A DNA stretch of 59,701 nt. Origin: Thermoanaerobacterium thermosulfurigenes (lineage in GTDB: Bacteria > Bacillota > Thermoanaerobacteria > Thermoanaerobacterales > Thermoanaerobacteraceae). Position 1 is the stretch's first letter. Each line of letters starts with the position of its first letter. This document shows, piece by piece, positions 16,565 through 25,842 of the stretch. Location of the stretch: positions 1 through 59,701 of the forward strand of contig NZ_JBPODR010000015.1 of assembly GCF_051201035.1 (NCBI RefSeq). The letters run 5' to 3'. Below the pieces are notes generated by a model, which was not told the DNA's origin, made no database searches, and was given only the letters and a program-made list of their open reading frames with translations. The position numbers and the translations under genes were made by a program.

Positions 16565-17642
16565 CAAGATTTCAGAAAATCAGCTTTCTATATTGCTTTT
16601 TACTACTATGTTGGGAGCTGGCGTATTAAGCTTGCCTGCAGACGTGGCTAAAGCAGCAGGACCCAATGGTCTTATTGTGATACTTTTAGGGGGACTTGTG
16701 GCATTGGTATTTGCCAGGATTATAAGTTATGTGGCATCAAGATTTCCGACGGAGACATTTGTAGAGTATTCCGAAAAGCTTATGACTAAGCCTGTGTCTA
16801 TTTTGCTTACAATATTCTTAATAGTGTATTTTTTGATTTTTTGCAGTTTGAATTTAAGGATATTCGGTGAAGTTGCAAAGTCATACCTACTGAATAGCAC
16901 CCCTATAGAGGTTATAATGATAACTTTGCTTTTCACATCAGCGTACATTGTGCGATATGGGATAGAACCCATTGCAAGGATGTCAGAGATACTTTTCCCT
17001 ATAATGGTTATACCTGCAATTATCATCCTTTTGCCAGCCATTACAGATATAGATTTAAGCAATTTTTTGCCTGTACTTAGAATTTCGCCTTTAAGGCTTG
17101 CAAAAGGTGTTTTGCAGACTACCTACAGTTTTATCGGATTTGAAATATTGTACGTCATATTTCCATATATTCAATTAGGAAACAAGCTAAAAAAAAGCAT
17201 AAATGTATCATTTTTTTCTATAATATTTTTTTATCTTTACATCACGTTTTTTACCATAGGCATATTTGGATACAAGGAAACAAGTGTTCAATTATGGCCA
17301 TTGCTTACAGTCATAAAATCCATAAATTTTCCGGGCTTTTTTATTGAAAATCTTGAAAGCCTTATAATGGGTATCTGGACGTTTGCGGTGTTTACATCTA
17401 TATCGGCTTTTCATTATGCTGCTACACTGAGCTTGTCAAAGCTTATAAAGGCGAGGGAACATTCATATCTGGTTATACCGCTCATACCCATCATATACTT
17501 CATGGCACTTATACCTGAATCAATCGTAGAGGTATACAGATACGCATCATACGCCATATATTTAGCTCTGTTTTTTGTGATCATCCTTCCTTTGTTAATG
17601 TGGGCTATAGTGAAAATAAGGCATGGAGGTGAAAAGCAATGA
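16548..17642 (+). CDS. gerKB: Spore germination receptor B subunit (GerB/GerKB permease family)
   Basis: The B subunit is an APC-like membrane protein that forms the germinant-binding part of the receptor. The 364-residue product has about ten transmembrane helices and the family start ISENQLSILLFTTMLGAGVLSLPADVAKAAG. GGAGGG (16536-16541) precedes the ATG. It overlaps gerA upstream and gerC downstream (ATGA junction), so the three subunits are translationally coupled. Confidence 0.93.
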   Translation: MIKNNDKISENQLSILLFTTMLGAGVLSLPADVAKAAGPNGLIVILLGGLVALVFARIISYVASRFPTETFVEYSEKLMTKPVSILLTIFLIVYFLIFCSLNLRIFGEVAKSYLLNSTPIEVIMITLLFTSAYIVRYGIEPIARMSEILFPIMVIPAIIILLPAITDIDLSNFLPVLRISPLRLAKGVLQTTYSFIGFEILYVIFPYIQLGNKLKKSINVSFFSIIFFYLYITFFTIGIFGYKETSVQLWPLLTVIKSINFPGFFIENLESLIMGIWTFAVFTSISAFHYAATLSLSKLIKAREHSYLVIPLIPIIYFMALIPESIVEVYRYASYAIYLALFFVIILPLLMWAIVKIRHGGEKQ

Positions 17643-18787
17643 AGAAACTCATTATCACATTGATACTGATTATACCGTTAATTTTGACAGGATGCTGGGA
17701 CAAAGTAGAAATAGAAGATAGAGCATTTGTGATGGCTATAGGGATTGACACGTCGAATCAAGCCAAAAATTACGTAGTGACTTTCCAATTTCCAAATGTA
17801 AAACAGGTATCCAGTGCTGCAGGTGGCGGTGGTGGCGGTGGTGGACAGCCTAATTTTTCCATTTCAGAAATTGGGGATACAGTTTTTTCTGCATCCCGTC
17901 ATGTAAGCACAAGGCTTGATAAAAGGCTTTTTTTAGGTCATACGAAAGCTGTAATATTAGGCAAGGATGTAGTCAGCAATAGGGATAAATTCCTTGAAGT
18001 GTTGGATACTTTAGATAGAAGCTATGAATTAAGCAGGAAGTTAAGGTTGCTTGTGACAAATGGCAAGGCACAAGATATACTGCTTAAAAATTACAAATTT
18101 GATCCAGATATTGGTGCATATATTGATGATATATTCAAACAGTACAACAGGACGTCAATATTTCCTAATATAGATTACAATAAAATAACTAAATCGTTGC
18201 ATGACACAAATGGAAATGCCATAATTCCAGTTATATCAGCGGGAAAAGATGAACTAAAAATTGCTGGTTCTGCCATCATAAAAAATTACAGACTGGCGGG
18301 ATGGCTGTCAGATGGGGAAAACATGGGGTACATGTGGCTTATGGGCTTTGTAAAAGGTGGAGACATTACGTTTAACATGCCTACAACTGACGGTAAGGAA
18401 GTAAAGGTGCCATTTAACATCACAAATACAGTTATGAAGAGACAGGTTACTGAACAAAATGGAAAAATAATATACAAATTAAAATACGATGTTGAAGGAG
18501 AAGTGACAGAATACAGCTTTCAAAAGCATGGACAGATGTTTGACACAAATGTATTAAGCACAATGGAGAAAAAAGCTGACGGCGTAATTGAAAAAATGAT
18601 AAATGAGTCACTTAAAAAATTTCAGGAGGACTTAAAAGTCGACATGATTGGTGTAGGAGACTACATTGAGAAGTACAATCCTTCGCTTTGGAGCAAAGTT
18701 GGGTCAACTTGGAATGAGAAATTTCCGGATGTTGTGGTGGAGCCTATTGTGACTACGCACATTAGGCGGATAGGTTTATTTAGATAA
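17639..18787 (+). CDS. gerKC: Spore germination receptor C lipoprotein (Ger(x)C family)
   Basis: The C subunit is a lipoprotein on the outer face of the inner spore membrane, needed for receptor assembly. The 382-residue product has a signal peptide with lipobox LTGCWDKVEIEDRAFV, the family hallmark, and the usual mixed alpha/beta domains. An eight-glycine tract, encoded by a GGY/GGN trinucleotide run at about 17824-17847, interrupts the region after PNVKQVSSAA. Repeats like this are prone to length change. GGAGGTG precedes the ATG. Confidence 0.93.
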   Translation: MKKLIITLILIIPLILTGCWDKVEIEDRAFVMAIGIDTSNQAKNYVVTFQFPNVKQVSSAAGGGGGGGGQPNFSISEIGDTVFSASRHVSTRLDKRLFLGHTKAVILGKDVVSNRDKFLEVLDTLDRSYELSRKLRLLVTNGKAQDILLKNYKFDPDIGAYIDDIFKQYNRTSIFPNIDYNKITKSLHDTNGNAIIPVISAGKDELKIAGSAIIKNYRLAGWLSDGENMGYMWLMGFVKGGDITFNMPTTDGKEVKVPFNITNTVMKRQVTEQNGKIIYKLKYDVEGEVTEYSFQKHGQMFDTNVLSTMEKKADGVIEKMINESLKKFQEDLKVDMIGVGDYIEKYNPSLWSKVGSTWNEKFPDVVVEPIVTTHIRRIGLFR

Positions 18788-18792
18788 ATTTT

Positions 18793-18822
18793 GTATAATT
18801 CCTATCTTGTTTGGCAATAATT
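18793..18822 (+). promoter_or_regulatory. Candidate sigma-F promoter of spoIIR
   Basis: GTATA, 15 bp, GGCAATAATT matches the sigma-F pattern (GYATA, then GGNNANANTR) at all but the last base. spoIIR is the classical sigma-F target. An inverted repeat GACAATT/AATTGTC (18832-18853) follows and could fold in the leader. Confidence 0.5.
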
Positions 18823-18882
18823 GAAATCGAAGACAATTTTAATTGCAATTGTCAAATAAAAATAATTGGGGGATTATACATA

Positions 18883-19518
18883 ATGAAGCGTTTTTTTGCA
18901 ATTGTTCTGATAATTTCTACAGTATTCCTCTTTGAGATAAGTAAAAACGATGACACATACGCCATGAAAAAAGATATCTCAAATAAGCTTATCAGATTTC
19001 ACGTTATAGCCAACAGCGATTCTAAAGAGGACCAAAGCCTAAAGCTAAAAGTGAGAGATGCTGTAATCAAAAGCATGAACGATAAATTCATCGGTGTGAC
19101 GAATCTAAAGGAGTCAGAAGAAATAATAAAGAAGAACATACCATACATACAAAAGATAGCGCAAGATGCTGTTTACGCCAATGGGAAAAATTATGGTGTC
19201 AAAGTCATGTACGGTCGCTTTGATTTTCCTACAAAATACTACGGAACAATCACACTGCCTGCAGGAAATTATAATGCACTTAAGATTGTTATAGGCAAAG
19301 GAGAGGGGAAAAATTGGTGGTGTGTGATGTTTCCGCCACTGTGTTTTATCGATATAACACATGGGCTTACAAGTGAAGAAACGAAGAAGGAATTAAGCAG
19401 GTTCTTGTCAGAAGATGAATTGTCCATGATAGAGACAGAAAAACCACAGGTAAAATTTAAAGTTGTGGAAGTGTTGGAAAGATATTTTAATGAAATAAGA
19501 ATGGCATTAAAAGATTAG
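18883..19518 (+). CDS. spoIIR: Stage II sporulation protein R
   Basis: SpoIIR is secreted by the forespore into the intermembrane space and activates SpoIIGA, which then cleaves pro-sigma-E in the mother cell. The 211-residue product has an N-terminal signal sequence (MKRFFAIVLIISTVFLF) and the conserved blocks NKLIRFHVIANSDSKEDQ, LPAGNYNALKIVIGKGEGKNWWCVMFPPLCF. ATG at 18883 is used because TGGGGGA lies 9 bases upstream and the signal peptide then starts properly. The longer in-frame extension would begin inside the candidate sigma-F promoter. Confidence 0.95.
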   Translation: MKRFFAIVLIISTVFLFEISKNDDTYAMKKDISNKLIRFHVIANSDSKEDQSLKLKVRDAVIKSMNDKFIGVTNLKESEEIIKKNIPYIQKIAQDAVYANGKNYGVKVMYGRFDFPTKYYGTITLPAGNYNALKIVIGKGEGKNWWCVMFPPLCFIDITHGLTSEETKKELSRFLSEDELSMIETEKPQVKFKVVEVLERYFNEIRMALKD

Positions 19519-19531
19519 GAGGAAAACTTAG

Positions 19532-20989
19532 ATGACGAAGTACACACAGAATGATGCGCCTTTATTTGAGGCGCTTAAAAATTATGTAGAGGAAAATGTG
19601 TATGCCTTTCATGTTCCAGGGCATAAGCACGGGAAGGGAAATAGAGAATTTACCCAATACGTTGGAAGTGCAGTGATGGGCATTGACGTCAACAGCATGG
19701 AGGATTTGGACAATCTTGCAAATCCAGTAGGTGTAATAGAAGAAGCACATAAACTTGCAGCAAAGGCCTTTGGTGCGGATTATGCCTATTTTTTGGTCAA
19801 CGGCACTACGTCTGGAATACAGGCTATGATAATGGCGGCTACAGAGCCGGGTGACAAGATAATCATGCCGAGGAATGCTCACAAATCAGCTTTTTCAGCC
19901 CTCATTCTATCAGGTGCAGTACCTGTTTACCTGTATCCTGAAATAGATGAAGATTTGGATATAGCATTAGGAATTAGCGCCGACAAGGTACAAGAGGCAA
20001 TTTTAGCCAACCCTGACGCTAAAGCAGTTCTCATATTGAATCCTACGTATTACGGCATTACGTCAGAATTAGAAAAGATAATCAATGTGGCACACGAGAA
20101 TAATATGGCGGTTTTGTGCGATGAAGCGCATGGAAGCCATTTTTATTTTCATCCTGACATGCCTCATGGTGGTATTACACTTGGCGCTGACATTTGTGCC
20201 CTTAGTATACATAAAACGGGTGGCTCAATGACACAAAGCTCTCTTCTTTTGTCTAAGGGCAATAGAGTAGAAGTGTCTTCAATAAAGTCAATTTTAAACC
20301 TTTTGCAGTCTACGTCTGCTTCATACGTTTTGATGGCATCACTGGATGTGGCGAGAAAACAGTTGGCTACTAAAGGTGAAGAAATGCTCATGAAAGTCAT
20401 AGAACTTTCAGAATACGCTCGTGAGGAAATCAACAAGATAGATGGATTAAAAGCCATTACTCAAAAAGATATAATGAGCCCATATATGTTAGATCCAACT
20501 AAACTTGTCATAAATGTATCAAAGACAGGCATGACGGGATACGAGATAATGAGAGAATTGAGGCTTAAATATCACATCCAGTTGGAGATGGCGGATCTTA
20601 GCAATATAATGGCAATAATAAGCCTTGGCGATGAAAAGGATGATGTAGAGCATCTAATACGCAGTTTAAAGGAATTTGCCAAGATGAATAAAAACAACGG
20701 TGAAATAACAACAGGAAACATAATAAGGCCGGAAGTCATCGTTGCTCCGAGAGATGCGTATTACAGCAAAAGCAGGTCAATTCTTTTGGATGATGCAGAG
20801 GGTGAAATATGTGCTGAGATGATTATGGCATATCCGCCGGGAATACCAATGATTTGCCCAGGTGAGAGGATAACAAAAGACATAATTGAAAGAGTAAAGC
20901 TGCTTAAAAGGCAGCATTGTCAGCTTCAGGGTACTGAAGATCCAAACATAGATCATATAAAAGTTTTGGGACACGTGTATAAAGTTTGA
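19532..20989 (+). CDS. Orn/Lys/Arg decarboxylase-family PLP enzyme (SpeA/YaaO type)
   Basis: The 485-residue fold-type I PLP enzyme opens with the family motif YAFHVPGHKHGKG and carries the cofactor lysine in SIHKTGGSMTQ near residue 228, preceded by the DEAHGSH motif. The C-terminal domain ends MAYPPGIPMICPGERIT, as in this family. Members are biosynthetic arginine or lysine decarboxylases feeding polyamine synthesis; the exact substrate cannot be read from sequence. AGGAGG precedes the ATG, 13 bases after spoIIR, so cotranscription is possible. A link with the arginine deiminase locus further on is speculative. Confidence 0.85.
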   Translation: MTKYTQNDAPLFEALKNYVEENVYAFHVPGHKHGKGNREFTQYVGSAVMGIDVNSMEDLDNLANPVGVIEEAHKLAAKAFGADYAYFLVNGTTSGIQAMIMAATEPGDKIIMPRNAHKSAFSALILSGAVPVYLYPEIDEDLDIALGISADKVQEAILANPDAKAVLILNPTYYGITSELEKIINVAHENNMAVLCDEAHGSHFYFHPDMPHGGITLGADICALSIHKTGGSMTQSSLLLSKGNRVEVSSIKSILNLLQSTSASYVLMASLDVARKQLATKGEEMLMKVIELSEYAREEINKIDGLKAITQKDIMSPYMLDPTKLVINVSKTGMTGYEIMRELRLKYHIQLEMADLSNIMAIISLGDEKDDVEHLIRSLKEFAKMNKNNGEITTGNIIRPEVIVAPRDAYYSKSRSILLDDAEGEICAEMIMAYPPGIPMICPGERITKDIIERVKLLKRQHCQLQGTEDPNIDHIKVLGHVYKV

Positions 20990-21005
20990 TTCTCTACAAA
21001 AAATA

Positions 21006-21027
21006 TCTACAAATACTAATTTGTAGA
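21006..21027 (+). promoter_or_regulatory. Perfect inverted repeat before the sleB ribosome binding site
   Basis: TCTACAAAT-ACTA-ATTTGTAGA forms a 9-bp stem ending against GAGGAGG. Its centre includes AATACTA (21012-21018), a sigma-G-like -10, with TGATTC 19 bp upstream. It may be an operator, an RNA hairpin near the ribosome binding site, or part of a forespore promoter. These readings compete. Confidence 0.4.
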
Positions 21028-21038
21028 GGAGGAAAGAG

Positions 21039-21755
21039 ATGAAAAACTATTCTATTTCAAGGATAAAAGTAGTTTTGCTTATATTAATATTATTTACGAC
21101 TTTTTGCGTCGAGCTAAGCACATTAAACATGTCCATGAAGACAATGGCGAATTTGTATTGGGGCAATTCTGGTTCAGACGTATCGAGAGTCCAATCAAGG
21201 TTAAAAGATTGGGGATATTACGACGGACCTGTAGATGGATTTTTCGGAGTCAGAACATGGCTGGCTGTGAGAAAATTTCAGGCCAATAATGGACTTAATG
21301 TGACTGGAATTGTAGACGATCAGACGAAGGTGGCTTTGGGATTTAATATTAGCCAATACACTTCAATATCAAGTACATACACTCCAACGACATCTACTAC
21401 TACAAACGACGATGTATACCTTTTGGCAATGCTTATAAACGGTGAAGCGAGAGGTGAGCCTTTTATAGGCAAAGTGGCCGTTGGAGCGGTTGTGATGAAC
21501 AGAGTAAGGTCACCGATGTTTCCACATACAATTGCAGGCGTGATTTTCCAACCTGGAGCATTTTCTGCGGTTGATGATGGGCAAATGTGGCTTCCTCCAA
21601 CTCAGGACTGCATAAGAGCTGCTCAGGATGCAATAGCAGGATGGGATCCAACAGGTGGAGCACTATATTATTACAATGCATCGAGAGTACAAAATTACTG
21701 GATTTTTAACAGGCCAATAATAACCCAGATTGGCAACCATATATTTGCAAGGTAG
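21039..21755 (+). CDS. sleB: Spore cortex-lytic enzyme SleB
   Basis: SleB is a lytic transglycosylase that breaks down muramic-delta-lactam cortex peptidoglycan during germination. The 238-residue product has a signal peptide (about residues 1-37), a peptidoglycan-binding domain (SDVSRVQSRLKDWGYYDGPVDG onward) and a hydrolase_2 catalytic domain with LINGEARGEPFIGKVAVGAV, in which Glu of NGEARGE is the expected catalytic acid. GAGGAGG lies 6 bases before the ATG. It is followed after 9 bases by ypeB, the conserved partner. Confidence 0.95.
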   Translation: MKNYSISRIKVVLLILILFTTFCVELSTLNMSMKTMANLYWGNSGSDVSRVQSRLKDWGYYDGPVDGFFGVRTWLAVRKFQANNGLNVTGIVDDQTKVALGFNISQYTSISSTYTPTTSTTTNDDVYLLAMLINGEARGEPFIGKVAVGAVVMNRVRSPMFPHTIAGVIFQPGAFSAVDDGQMWLPPTQDCIRAAQDAIAGWDPTGGALYYYNASRVQNYWIFNRPIITQIGNHIFAR

Positions 21756-21764
21756 GTGATGTAA

Positions 21765-23099
21765 ATGAAGAGAGTATCAACAGTCGTGATGCTTCTTTTG
21801 CTTTTAGTAGTAGGTGCATGGGGATACAATCAGTACATGCAGAAAGTAACGTACCATAGATATTTGCAAGCACAGTACGATAGGTCTTTTTATCAGCTTG
21901 TAAACAGCATAGAAAATATAGAGACATCAACAGGTAAGTTGATGGTTTCATCGCAGGAAAATACGACAATACCAATTCTAAGCGATGTATGGAGGCAGGC
22001 TTTTGAGGCACAGGAAAACTTAAGCCAGCTTCCCATAAGCCAGCCTGAATTAGACAACACTTCAAAGTTTTTGTCTCAAATCGGCGATTATTCTTACAGC
22101 CTTTCAAAAAACGTCGCTGACGGCAAAAAATTGACAGACAAAGATTTAAAGACAATATCAGAGTTACACAACTACGCAGTGTATCTTGGCAAAAGTTTGC
22201 AAGATTTAAGAAGCAAAATACAAGGTGGGTACGATTTGGACAATTTAAATAAAAAAGGCACTCAGAAGATGAGCCAGATAGACAGCAAAATATTGAATGT
22301 GAATATGAATACTGTAAATCAACAGATGTCTAACTATCCAACGCTTATATACGATGGGCCTTTTTCTGAAAGTCAAGCAAAGCTGACGCCAAAAGGATTG
22401 ACTGGCAGCAATGTTTCGTACGATAACGCAGTGTCAATAGCAAAAAGGTTTTTAGGAAAACCAATATTGTCTGCGATTAAATACAGTCCTAACAATGGAA
22501 AGATAGACGCGTATGGAGTAGAATTAAAGCCAACTCAAAATGCTCCTTCTATATATGTGAATGTAAGCAAGAAGGGCGGGCATGTAATATGGCTTATGGA
22601 TCAAAGGGCAGTTTCTAAAGTGAACATATCAGAGACACAAGCGTTAAATTATGCTATGAAGTTTTTAAAATCACATGGTTTCAGCAATATGGAAAATACT
22701 TATTCTATAAAGGCCAATGGAACGGTCCAATTTAATTTTACTCCTGTTCAGGATAACATAAGAATATATCCTGACATTGTCAAAGTAAAAATTGCATTGG
22801 ACAATGGCGACATAGTAGGTTTTGACGCTACATCGTACTATATGTCACACGTTGATAGGAAAATAGAAAAACCAAAGCTTACTGAAGCTGAAGCGCAAAG
22901 CAAGGTCAGCAAGAATTTGAAGATTGAAAGTAGCCGATTATGCATAATACCATTAGATGGTGGCAAAGAAGTTTTGGCTTATGAATTTAAAGGAAACTAC
23001 AGCGGTGATACATTTTACGTGTACATTAACGCGGAAAATGGCGTCGAAGAAAAGATTTTAAAAGTCATAAAGACAAATCAAGGCAATTTGACGATGTAA
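21765..23099 (+). CDS. ypeB: Germination protein YpeB
   Basis: YpeB is required for SleB stability and localisation in the spore, the two proteins depending on each other. The 444-residue product has an N-terminal membrane anchor (about residues 5-22), a helical region and C-terminal PepSY repeats (for example SEAQAKLTPKGLTGSNVSYDNAVSIA and LTEAEAQSKV). It is cotranscribed with sleB. Confidence 0.94.
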   Translation: MKRVSTVVMLLLLLVVGAWGYNQYMQKVTYHRYLQAQYDRSFYQLVNSIENIETSTGKLMVSSQENTTIPILSDVWRQAFEAQENLSQLPISQPELDNTSKFLSQIGDYSYSLSKNVADGKKLTDKDLKTISELHNYAVYLGKSLQDLRSKIQGGYDLDNLNKKGTQKMSQIDSKILNVNMNTVNQQMSNYPTLIYDGPFSESQAKLTPKGLTGSNVSYDNAVSIAKRFLGKPILSAIKYSPNNGKIDAYGVELKPTQNAPSIYVNVSKKGGHVIWLMDQRAVSKVNISETQALNYAMKFLKSHGFSNMENTYSIKANGTVQFNFTPVQDNIRIYPDIVKVKIALDNGDIVGFDATSYYMSHVDRKIEKPKLTEAEAQSKVSKNLKIESSRLCIIPLDGGKEVLAYEFKGNYSGDTFYVYINAENGVEEKILKVIKTNQGNLTM

Positions 23100-23165
23100 T
23101 CTTTTTTAGAATAAAAAAGCGTTTAGCAGGAAAAATATAAATGGGCCCAAAAGGAGGAATTAAAA

Positions 23166-23351
23166 ATGAGTAGACGTCGCAATAGCCTCATGTCAGATAA
23201 CCTGAAAGAGGAATTGGCAAAAGAGTTAGGCGTTTACGACATTGTAAAGACTGAAGGTTGGGGAAGTGTATCATCTCGTGACTGCGGCAATCTTGTAAAA
23301 CTCGCTATCAAGAAAGCCGAGGAAAGCATGGTACAGAACAATAACTTCTAA
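23166..23351 (+). CDS. Alpha/beta-type small acid-soluble spore protein
   Basis: SASPs coat forespore DNA and protect it, and are degraded by GPR on germination. The 61-residue product contains LKEELAKELGVYD and the alpha/beta-type signature GWGSVSSRDCGNLVKLAI, a variant of the usual SSRDNG block with Cys in place of Asn. A strong AAAGGAGG site precedes the ATG, as expected for an abundant protein. No clear sigma-G -10 was found in the 66 bp upstream. Confidence 0.9.
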   Translation: MSRRRNSLMSDNLKEELAKELGVYDIVKTEGWGSVSSRDCGNLVKLAIKKAEESMVQNNNF

Positions 23352-23372
23352 GTCTCCTCATTTAAAGCCCAG

Positions 23373-23409
23373 AAAGGCCGGGGAAGATAAATTTCTTCTC
23401 TGGCCTTTT
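23373..23409 (+). terminator. Strong terminator of the SASP gene
   Basis: A 15-bp stem (23373-23387 with 23394-23408, including two G-U pairs) has a 6-base loop, followed by a short T tail. Confidence 0.85.
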
Positions 23410-23455
23410 AACGTTTATAATGACTTAAAAAATTTTTAATGCTAAACTAAAATTG

Positions 23456-23484
23456 TAGACATTTAATAGCAAACGCGATAAAAT
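23456..23484 (+). promoter_or_regulatory. Candidate promoter of the first argR
   Basis: TAGACA, 17 bp, TAAAAT lies 60 bp upstream of the argR start codon. Confidence 0.5.
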
Positions 23485-23544
23485 TATTGTGTAAAAAATG
23501 TTTAAAAATAATCAATAAATTTGTAGAGATTTGAGGTGAGTTAT

Positions 23545-24033
23545 ATGACAAAGCTGGATCGCCACAACAAAATATTAAAAATCATCAAAGAGAAAGATAT
23601 TGAGAATCAAGAGGAATTAGTCAATGAATTGCAAAAAGAAGGGTTCATTGTGACTCAAGCAACCATATCGAGAGATATAAAAGAATTGAAGTTAGTAAAA
23701 ATATTAAGCAGTGATGGGAAAAGATACAAATATTCCACCAGAGACGTAAATGAAAATATCACGTTGGATAAATTTTTATCGCTTCTTTCTAAAGTAATTG
23801 TAGATATAGATTATTCAGGCAATATAATTGCAATTAAAACGTTGTCTGGTGCTGCATCCAGTGCTGCTGAAGCTATCGATGAATTGAATTGGAGTGAAAT
23901 CGTAGGCACTATTGCAGGAAATAATACTATTTTTGTGCTTATCGATAAAGATGATAATGTAAAAGAGGTAATAGATAGATTAAGAAAAATAGTCGATACA
24001 CAAATTGGGGAAAATATTAAAGAATTAGGCTGA
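23545..24033 (+). CDS. argR: ArgR/AhrC-family regulator, first paralogue
   Basis: ArgR proteins are arginine-responsive hexameric regulators. The 162-residue product has the N-terminal winged helix (LDRHNKILKIIKEK to TQATISRDIKELKL) and the C-terminal oligomerisation/arginine-binding domain (IIAIKTLSGAASSAAEAID). The position normally occupied by two aspartates that hold arginine (GTIAGDDTIF in E. coli ArgR) reads GTIAGNNTIF here, Asn126-Asn127, so arginine binding may be weak or absent. ATG at 23545 follows GAGGTG. The gene leads into the amino acid permease and the arcABDC genes, suggesting it controls arginine catabolism. Confidence 0.88.
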   Translation: MTKLDRHNKILKIIKEKDIENQEELVNELQKEGFIVTQATISRDIKELKLVKILSSDGKRYKYSTRDVNENITLDKFLSLLSKVIVDIDYSGNIIAIKTLSGAASSAAEAIDELNWSEIVGTIAGNNTIFVLIDKDDNVKEVIDRLRKIVDTQIGENIKELG

Positions 24034-24063
24034 TTTTAAAAACGATATAGGAGGCAAAATTAG

Positions 24064-25440
24064 ATGAATTTATTCAGAAAGAAGTCGGCAGATCAACTGC
24101 TTGAGACTGCTGAGAAGACGAATTTAAACAAAAAACTTACTGCCATTGATTTGGCTGCATTGGCCATTGGTTCTGTCGTCGGAACAGGAGTGTTTGTGTC
24201 GACTGGTGAAGGTGCTTTAAAAGCGGGTCCAGCAGTGATTATCTCTTATATAATTGGTGGCGTGACGGCTGTATTAGCTGCTTTTATATTTGCTGAGTTG
24301 GTTACAATGTTTCCGGTAGCTGGCAGCACATATACTTATTCTTATGTTGCTTTTGGTGAAATAATTGCTTGGATAATAGGATGGGATTTACTCTTGGAAT
24401 ATCTTATATCTGCAAGCGCTGTGGCGTCAGGATGGTCTGGCACGTTTATCGGATTTTTAAAAACTCTTGGCATCACATTGCCTAAAGTCATAACTACACC
24501 TCCAATTTCTGGCGGTATCATGGATTTGCCTGCAATTTTGATTACTGCGTTTGTGACATGGATTTTGTACGTTGGCGTAAGGGAAAGTGCCACTGTAAAT
24601 AATTTGATAGTTCTCCTAAAAATTGCTGTCATAGGATTGTTTGTATTTTTAGGGTTTAGTCATATTAAGATAGCCAATTTTACCCCATTTGCACCGTATG
24701 GATTTAAGGGAATAATGACTGCAGCAGCTATCATATTTTTTGCATATGTAGGCTTTGATGCTGTTTCTACTGCGGCAGAGGAGACGAAAAATCCTACAAG
24801 AGATGTTCCTTTAGGACTTATGGTAGCGGTGGTATTGATTCTTGTCATATATATGGCTGTTGCTATAACATTGGTTGGGATGGTACCTTTCAAACATATA
24901 GATCCAAACAATGCACTTCCTGGTGCTCTTTTAAGTGTTGGGATTAACTGGGGTTCTGCACTGGTTGCTACAGGTGCTATTGTAGGCATGGTTTCGACGC
25001 TTTTAGTGACTTTGTATGGTCAGATAAGAATTTTTATGGTGATGGCACGTGATGGTCTTTTGCCAGAGGTTTTTTCAAAAGTTCATCCAAAGTACAAAAC
25101 TCCTCACATAAATACATTGATTACATGTGTTTTGACTGCTATTATTGCTGGGTTTCTTCCATTAGATGAAATAATTGAGCTTACCAACATCGGTACATTA
25201 AGTGCTTTTATCATTGTATCGATTGGCGTATTGGTGCTAAGAGTAAAGATGCCAAATGCTGAAAGAAAGTTTAAAGTGCCGTTCGTGTGGATTGTAGCGC
25301 CTCTTACGATGATATTTAGCTTGTACCTTATCATCAATCTTCCGATGGTGACCCTTGCGAGATTTGTGATATGGATGATAGTAGGCTTAATCATTTATTT
25401 CGCGTACAGCAGATATCACAGCACTTTAAATGTAAGATAA
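24064..25440 (+). CDS. APC-superfamily amino acid permease (CAT/YfnA type)
   Basis: The 458-residue membrane protein has twelve predicted transmembrane segments and the cationic-amino-acid-transporter start LTAIDLAALAIGSVVGTGVFVSTGEGA, with GFDAVSTAAEETKNPTRDVPLG between helices 6 and 7. ATAGGAGG precedes the ATG. Its position, 30 bp after argR and before arcA, suggests uptake of arginine or a related amino acid; the substrate is inferred from context only. It has its own terminator, so arcA needs another promoter. Confidence 0.85.
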   Translation: MNLFRKKSADQLLETAEKTNLNKKLTAIDLAALAIGSVVGTGVFVSTGEGALKAGPAVIISYIIGGVTAVLAAFIFAELVTMFPVAGSTYTYSYVAFGEIIAWIIGWDLLLEYLISASAVASGWSGTFIGFLKTLGITLPKVITTPPISGGIMDLPAILITAFVTWILYVGVRESATVNNLIVLLKIAVIGLFVFLGFSHIKIANFTPFAPYGFKGIMTAAAIIFFAYVGFDAVSTAAEETKNPTRDVPLGLMVAVVLILVIYMAVAITLVGMVPFKHIDPNNALPGALLSVGINWGSALVATGAIVGMVSTLLVTLYGQIRIFMVMARDGLLPEVFSKVHPKYKTPHINTLITCVLTAIIAGFLPLDEIIELTNIGTLSAFIIVSIGVLVLRVKMPNAERKFKVPFVWIVAPLTMIFSLYLIINLPMVTLARFVIWMIVGLIIYFAYSRYHSTLNVR

Positions 25441-25471
25441 GATCATTAAAAATCAAATTTTTCTGAATAAG

Positions 25472-25505
25472 AATAACCGGGCTTAAAACCTGGTTATTTT
25501 TTTGT
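25472..25505 (+). terminator. Terminator of the argR-permease unit
   Basis: AATAACCGGG (25472-25481) pairs with CCTGGTTATT (25489-25498) with one wobble pair, and a T run follows. Confidence 0.87.
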
Positions 25506-25597
25506 AAAAAATTCGAATTAATATTTTATGCAGTGAATGTATAAAAGTTTGTATAGGTTTGTATATTTTGTAACAATTAGCGACATTAAAAGACATT

Positions 25598-25637
25598 TAT
25601 GAATAAAAATCAATCAGTATGCAAGTAAAAATTCATA
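25598..25637. promoter_or_regulatory. Two ARG-box-like sites upstream of arcA
   Basis: TATGAATAAAAATCAA (25598-25613) on the plus strand and TATGAATTTTTACTTG (25637-25622) on the minus strand each resemble the ArgR operator TNTGAATWWWWATTCA, with a strong left half. They lie face to face in the 400-bp gap before arcA. The gap also has a direct repeat of GTTTGTATAGG-type sequence (25547-25564), a TTTCTCTCAGAGAAA-like palindrome near 25710-25724, and TATAAT at 25779-25784 with only a weak -35 (TTGCTG, 15 bp). Regulation by the neighbouring ArgR proteins is inferred. Confidence 0.5.
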
Positions 25638-25842
25638 TTTTTTTATAAAAATCGGATAAATACATAAATTTCAGAGAATATACGCATATTTAAGAGGTAA
25701 ACCGTTATTTCTCTCAGAGAAAACCATATCATATAAAATTAAAATATTTTAAGATTATTGCTGCTTTATTGAATAAGCATTTTAGATGTATAATTGCGAT
25801 GAACAGATGATGATAAATAAATTTAGAAATGGAGGTAGCAAT

